Source: Gyrodactylus bullatarudis (taxonomy: Eukaryota > Platyhelminthes > Monogenea > Gyrodactylidea > Gyrodactylidae). From it: a stretch of 20,217 bases of DNA. A program made the position numbers and the translations under genes. Position 1 is the stretch's first letter; each line of letters starts with the position of its first letter. The notes beneath the pieces are model-generated. The model worked only from the letters and a program-made list of their open reading frames with translations. It did not search any database and was not told where the DNA came from. The stretch is taken from positions 1-20,217 of the forward strand of contig SSNU01003036.1 of NCBI GenBank assembly GCA_012064415.1, read 5' to 3'. Positions 16,643 to 20,217 of this stretch are shown here, piece after piece.

Positions 16643-16960
16643 ATGTCTGATAGTAATTCTTCTTGCAAAGAAAATTTCGATGGAAATTTATTTAATTTGG
16701 ATGAAAATCAAGGACGCAAGCGCCACTTTACATCTCCTGTGGGTTCCCGAGGTGCAAAGGTCTTCAGAGTTAGCTTACCGAATCTCAATAAAAGTTCTTT
16801 ACAACCATTGAAGCCTGAAGCACTCGGTTTGTCTAGTGGAAGTAATATCATACACTCGAGTCCTATCCAACGCAATTTGAATAGGTCAAATTCAACAAGT
16901 TTCATAGCACGCAAGATGCCTCTTTCTCAATCCATCAAAATTTTATTCCAGAATAGTTAA
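16643..16960 (+). CDS. intact 105-residue Ser/Asn-rich protein with KEN and D-box-like motifs
   Basis: The ATG at 16643 is chosen because the frame upstream is hydrophobic, low-quality sequence and the protein becomes hydrophilic exactly here. The product is basic, disordered-looking and unlike a transposon protein. Visible short motifs: KEN at residues 9-11, GRKRH with a following TSP (residues 24-32), RVSLPNL at 42-48 (fits RxxLxx[LIVM], the destruction-box pattern) and SSP at 72-74. KEN plus D-box with proline-directed sites is the layout of proteins destroyed by the anaphase-promoting complex, such as securin or other mitotic regulators. That is inference from degenerate motifs; no fold is recognised. 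It may be a first exon, a complete small gene or an intronless copy. Confidence 0.45.
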   Translation: MSDSNSSCKENFDGNLFNLDENQGRKRHFTSPVGSRGAKVFRVSLPNLNKSSLQPLKPEALGLSSGSNIIHSSPIQRNLNRSNSTSFIARKMPLSQSIKILFQNS

Positions 16961-18590
16961 ACCTGATCAAGATCTTATAAAATCTTTTTTTCAAATCACT
17001 ACCCGTGTTATTTAAATTTATTTGGCCGGATAACTCACTTGAGTTTTCAAAACAGGACCCTGGTTAAATGCATAAAACTATAAATAATATTTTTGAATCG
17101 ATCAACGATACATTATTTAGTCTGAAGATATTTTGATTTTATTTTACAAAACTATCAATTATCAATTTACTCAAGAAATTGAATTTGATCAAGATGACTT
17201 TTACGATATATAGGAAAAAGAATTTTGAAAAAATTAAATTTTTAAGAAAAACCTTGGCATTTCTTTGATTTCTTTGTCTATTCATAATCCTAAAAATCAA
17301 CCTTTAATCACTATCTTACTTATAAAAATTTGTGGGTGTATTTTTCAAGCTATTCGACAAAAACCTGAGCTGAAAAAAAAAGTTTTCATTCAGAAACATC
17401 AATTTTACGATCTCACCGAAATTTAAAAATATTTTAACTTAAAATTATTTTTCAATATTAAATAGGGCTGGGGTGAGATTTGTAACCTCATATTAGTACC
17501 AACTTTTTCAAATAGCGGCTCAATTCTTATTACGCAATCACTAAAATCTGGTATATCTTGGCCATTTGGTGATTTTCCTAAGTTTTATCTTCAAAAATAG
17601 TAATCTTAGTATCAAGAAGGCCTTCATGGTAAATTTCGTTTTTTTTCGTGTTCGTGGGATTTCGTAGGAAAATGAGCAAAGACATAATGAAGAATGACTT
17701 TCACGCTTTAAAATTATGCAAAACATGATCTGAGTACCAAATTTTATCAGAAAAGTAAGTACTCTCGTGAATCATTCGGAGAAAGAAAAATTCATCCTGA
17801 CCTATTATAATAATTATTTTATGATTGAATTTAAAAGTGTTTTTAGTTTTATTCACTAGGAAAATTTTTGTCATACTGCGTTATGATAATTATAATTATA
17901 ATTATTATAATCATAGAATTGAAATTTTTATTCTCGTGCTTTCTTCGTTTCGACATCTTCCCTAAAGCTAGTCAATACGAAGATGTAAATGGAGTTCAAG
18001 AAAAACATGAAAATTTTCTGAATAACATGTTTGAAGTTCTCATGTAGTCTCTATAGCTATAGTTGATGGAATTTTAATAAACTGGGGATTTTTAAAAAGT
18101 CTCAACATCGAAGTTTAATTCTCAAAAAGTATTCTCTTAAATGTTCAAATTCGAGACTAGAAATGTCGAAGAAAATGTCTCTCAACATCGCTCACATCAA
18201 CAAAGTCATATCCTGTTGCCTGAAAAATATGAATTTCAAGGTTGAAAATTTAGAGTAAATTATTAGAAAATTAAAAATAAACTCCTCTGTTTAAATTATA
18301 TTAATTATAATTCTATGATTTATTTTCTAAAATGGGCTAATCTATAGAAAATTTTTCCTCTCTTGTTTTTCTAAATGACAGAGAGACTAAGGGCTTTTTA
18401 ACATCGATGAAATGAAAAGAAATGCCTTGCGGTGAGTTTTCAAGTAGTTGAATTAAACTAGACAGTATTTGAAAAAAATTCATGAAACCAGTAAGAGAAT
18501 TCAAGGTTTTTTTCAAAAACTAGTTGACTAGCTAAGATAAGAATTTACAATTTTTACAATAAACTCGATATAAAATTAGGTATTTCGAAA
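16961..18590. other. long A+T-rich stretch without recognised genes
   Basis: All frames are short. An A/T palindromic cluster (taattataattataattattataat) lies at about 17885-17915. Its catagaatt end is mirrored by aattctatg at about 18310, about 400 bp away, but A/T richness makes the pairing weak. Nothing else can be supported. Confidence 0.4.
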
Positions 18591-18599
18591 ATACGCCGA

Positions 18600-19010
18600 A
18601 TTTCCACTATTTGAGCTTAAATTTATATCGATTAGTTAAGAAAAACTCTATATAACAAACTGAAAGAGCAATTTGACTTTTCAAATTGTGACAACGTCAA
18701 CTCCATAAAAATTATTATGAAACATATCTGGGCTAAAATCGACTACTCCAATTATCTGCAAATCTTTGCAATCGATAAAATTTGGGGCTTGTTAGAAATT
18801 CATAAAAAAGGATGGAATTTTTTCAGAAATTTTTTCAAATTTCCACAATTTACTGGCTTATTTCATGATGGAATTCGAAAAATAAATTTTTTCCAGACTT
18901 TCTGAAGAAAAATATTAGTTTTTTGTAATAAAAAAGAAAATTCTTCATGTCAACTAGCTTTATATTTTTATCGATGCTGAATCATTCAGTTGGAATTTAG
19001 TTGGTGAAAT
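18600..19010 (+). repeat. unidentified repeat family, copy 3
   Basis: One frame reads YNKLKEQFDFSNCDNVNS, then IKIIMKHIWAKIDYSNYL (about 18650-18758). This is the same block as CGNFNSIKSITKHIRSKIDY in copy 2 and the end of copy 1. The LH-stop end is not preserved here. The downstream flank, with cttcatgtcaactag at about 18944-18958 followed by an agttggaa segment, matches the 3' flank of copy 2 at nearly the same distance, so the copy extends beyond the coding part. The 62-codon frame starting at 18717 overlaps the copy's end and is not itself a gene. Confidence 0.5.
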
Positions 19011-20217
19011 TCAAGCATAAACAGTTGTAAAAATTTAAATTCATGTTCTTCTTTATTCTAAATCATGAGAACCTAAATTAAATGGGGATAACTTACACTT
19101 TCCTTCTCAACATCTCCTCCCTTTTGGAAATGCAAATGATACTATCAAGCAAACATACGTTTTCTTCATGTCTGTCATCGTCCTTGAGCATTAATTCAGA
19201 AGAATAATTCCAAGAATTTTTGATTAAAGTTTTGATGATTTGAATGAATAATTACAACTAACCTCTTCTAGTTCCTTTAAAAAATTGAATACAAACTACC
19301 AATAAAAACTAACAATAAAAAAATTAAGTCAGCACTTTGTCGATAAATTGGAACACAATTATTTGAAAAATATTTAGAACATTTTTTTGAAAACCTATTT
19401 TTTGAGGTCTTAGAAAAAAATAAAATAACTATTCATCGTAAAACAATAGCCGTGGTTTCTAATTTTTCCGTTTTATACAAAAACCCGAATGACGACAGCA
19501 TAGATGTATGGGTGAAAGAAAAATTTCTTATTAACCTATATAAAGCTAATCTATGTGTTCAAAAAAACTATTCCTATAATCTTCAATTACCTTGGCCAAT
19601 GTAAGCTTTTTCACTTTTCTCTCCACTGTTGCTATTTATTGGAGAGTTTTGGTGTTTTTTCAGCTTGCATTTTATTCTTATTTCTAAAATTTTTACTATT
19701 TCTTTCATATTTGTAAATTATTATTTTGAATGAACTTTTAACTCATATCATTTTTGAAGAATTACCACTGATGATGCTTCAAGAAATGTACATTTGGTTT
19801 TAATATATCTTCTTTCAATTTTCTAAAATATTTAGCTCGTAAAAATCTGAAAGTAATTTTTCTCATCAGGCAGATTCCGTGAGTTTAAATGATTAGAAGG
19901 ATAAAGCGATATAACTTGATGATCAGAATTTACTATTTTCACCTATTTTCCCTGGATAATGTATAATTTATTGACAATTCATATCAATATCTTTCAAAAA
20001 CATTCCAAAAATACAATCTTTTTTTTCAAACGCAATTTTTCTATAGAAAATTTCATTAAAGAGAGGGAAATTCCCAACATGAACAGAAAACATTTGTAAT
20101 CATTGTAAATTATAATTTAAAATCTAATTTTCCTCATTAATAAACCGAAAAAATTCTATAATCAGTGAATATCTTTATCTAGAATGTTTTTGTGAGTTAG
20201 AAAAAAATCTTTCCAAC
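19011..20217. other. A+T-rich stretch to the window end, nothing recognised
   Basis: No frame of useful length, no repeat with an in-window partner, and no RNA structure that I can support. Confidence 0.4.

Noticed and set aside
17885..18325. A/T palindromes with catagaatt...aattctatg ends as a MITE
   Set aside because: Matches are short and almost entirely A/T, with no target duplication; not above expectation for this composition.
1..20217. tRNA, rRNA, CRISPR, bacterial operon or phage features
   Set aside because: No tRNA-like T-loop and B-box combination, no rRNA-like conserved blocks, no regularly spaced repeats and no ribosome-binding-site-led gene clusters were seen by eye.

Overview
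The window is about 20 kb of A+T-rich (roughly 70% by eye), gene-poor eukaryotic DNA, almost certainly from an invertebrate animal. The evidence is the element mix: Penelope-like retroelement with a GIY-YIG endonuclease, a BED-finger hAT transposon with a plausible spliceosomal intron, a CR1/Jockey/R1-type LINE tail, a Merlin (ISXO2-like DDE) transposase remnant, a decayed retropepsin and foldback repeats. There are no bacterial operons, ribosome binding sites, tRNAs, rRNAs or CRISPR arrays. An arthropod is my best guess but the sequence does not fix the phylum.

Layout. 1-1.4 kb: fragments of a local repeat family whose predicted protein end ends in a conserved SLL..LH-stop. 1.5-3.4 kb: a Penelope-like element, nearly complete in its RT and endonuclease parts but broken in about seven places, all by small indels. 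3.4-8.5 kb: non-coding DNA with a possible minus-strand secreted Cys peptide (4.6-4.85 kb), a fragment of a TE-associated C4 zinc domain (5.0-5.26 kb), a decayed retropepsin (5.46-5.71 kb), a second, divergent Penelope-type RT fragment (6.18-6.57 kb) and copy 2 of the first repeat family (6.9-7.4 kb). 9.75-11.1 kb: foldback DNA, namely a 167-bp hairpin, a half copy of it, and a large inverted repeat with ~200-bp arms. 11.45-11.69 kb: C-terminal end of a Merlin transposase.

12.65-14.76 kb is the best-defined object: a hAT transposon of 2112 bp with perfect 22-bp terminal inverted repeats and a perfect 8-bp target-site duplication (GCTAGTGG). It encodes a BED finger and hAT transposase pieces that are interrupted and lack most of the catalytic middle. 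14.88-15.82 kb: a ~940-bp segment bounded by ~48-bp inverted repeats related to the 10-kb foldback, with a 5'-truncated LINE tail inside it. 16.64-16.96 kb: one intact 105-codon ORF of non-TE appearance, rich in Ser/Asn, with a KEN box, a D-box-like RxxL and SP sites. 17-20.2 kb: mostly featureless A+T-rich DNA with copy 3 of the first repeat family at 18.6-19.0 kb.

I see no coordinated multi-gene system. The window is a graveyard of several retroelement and DNA-transposon lineages in different states of decay, with one cleanly bounded hAT insertion and one or two candidate host ORFs.
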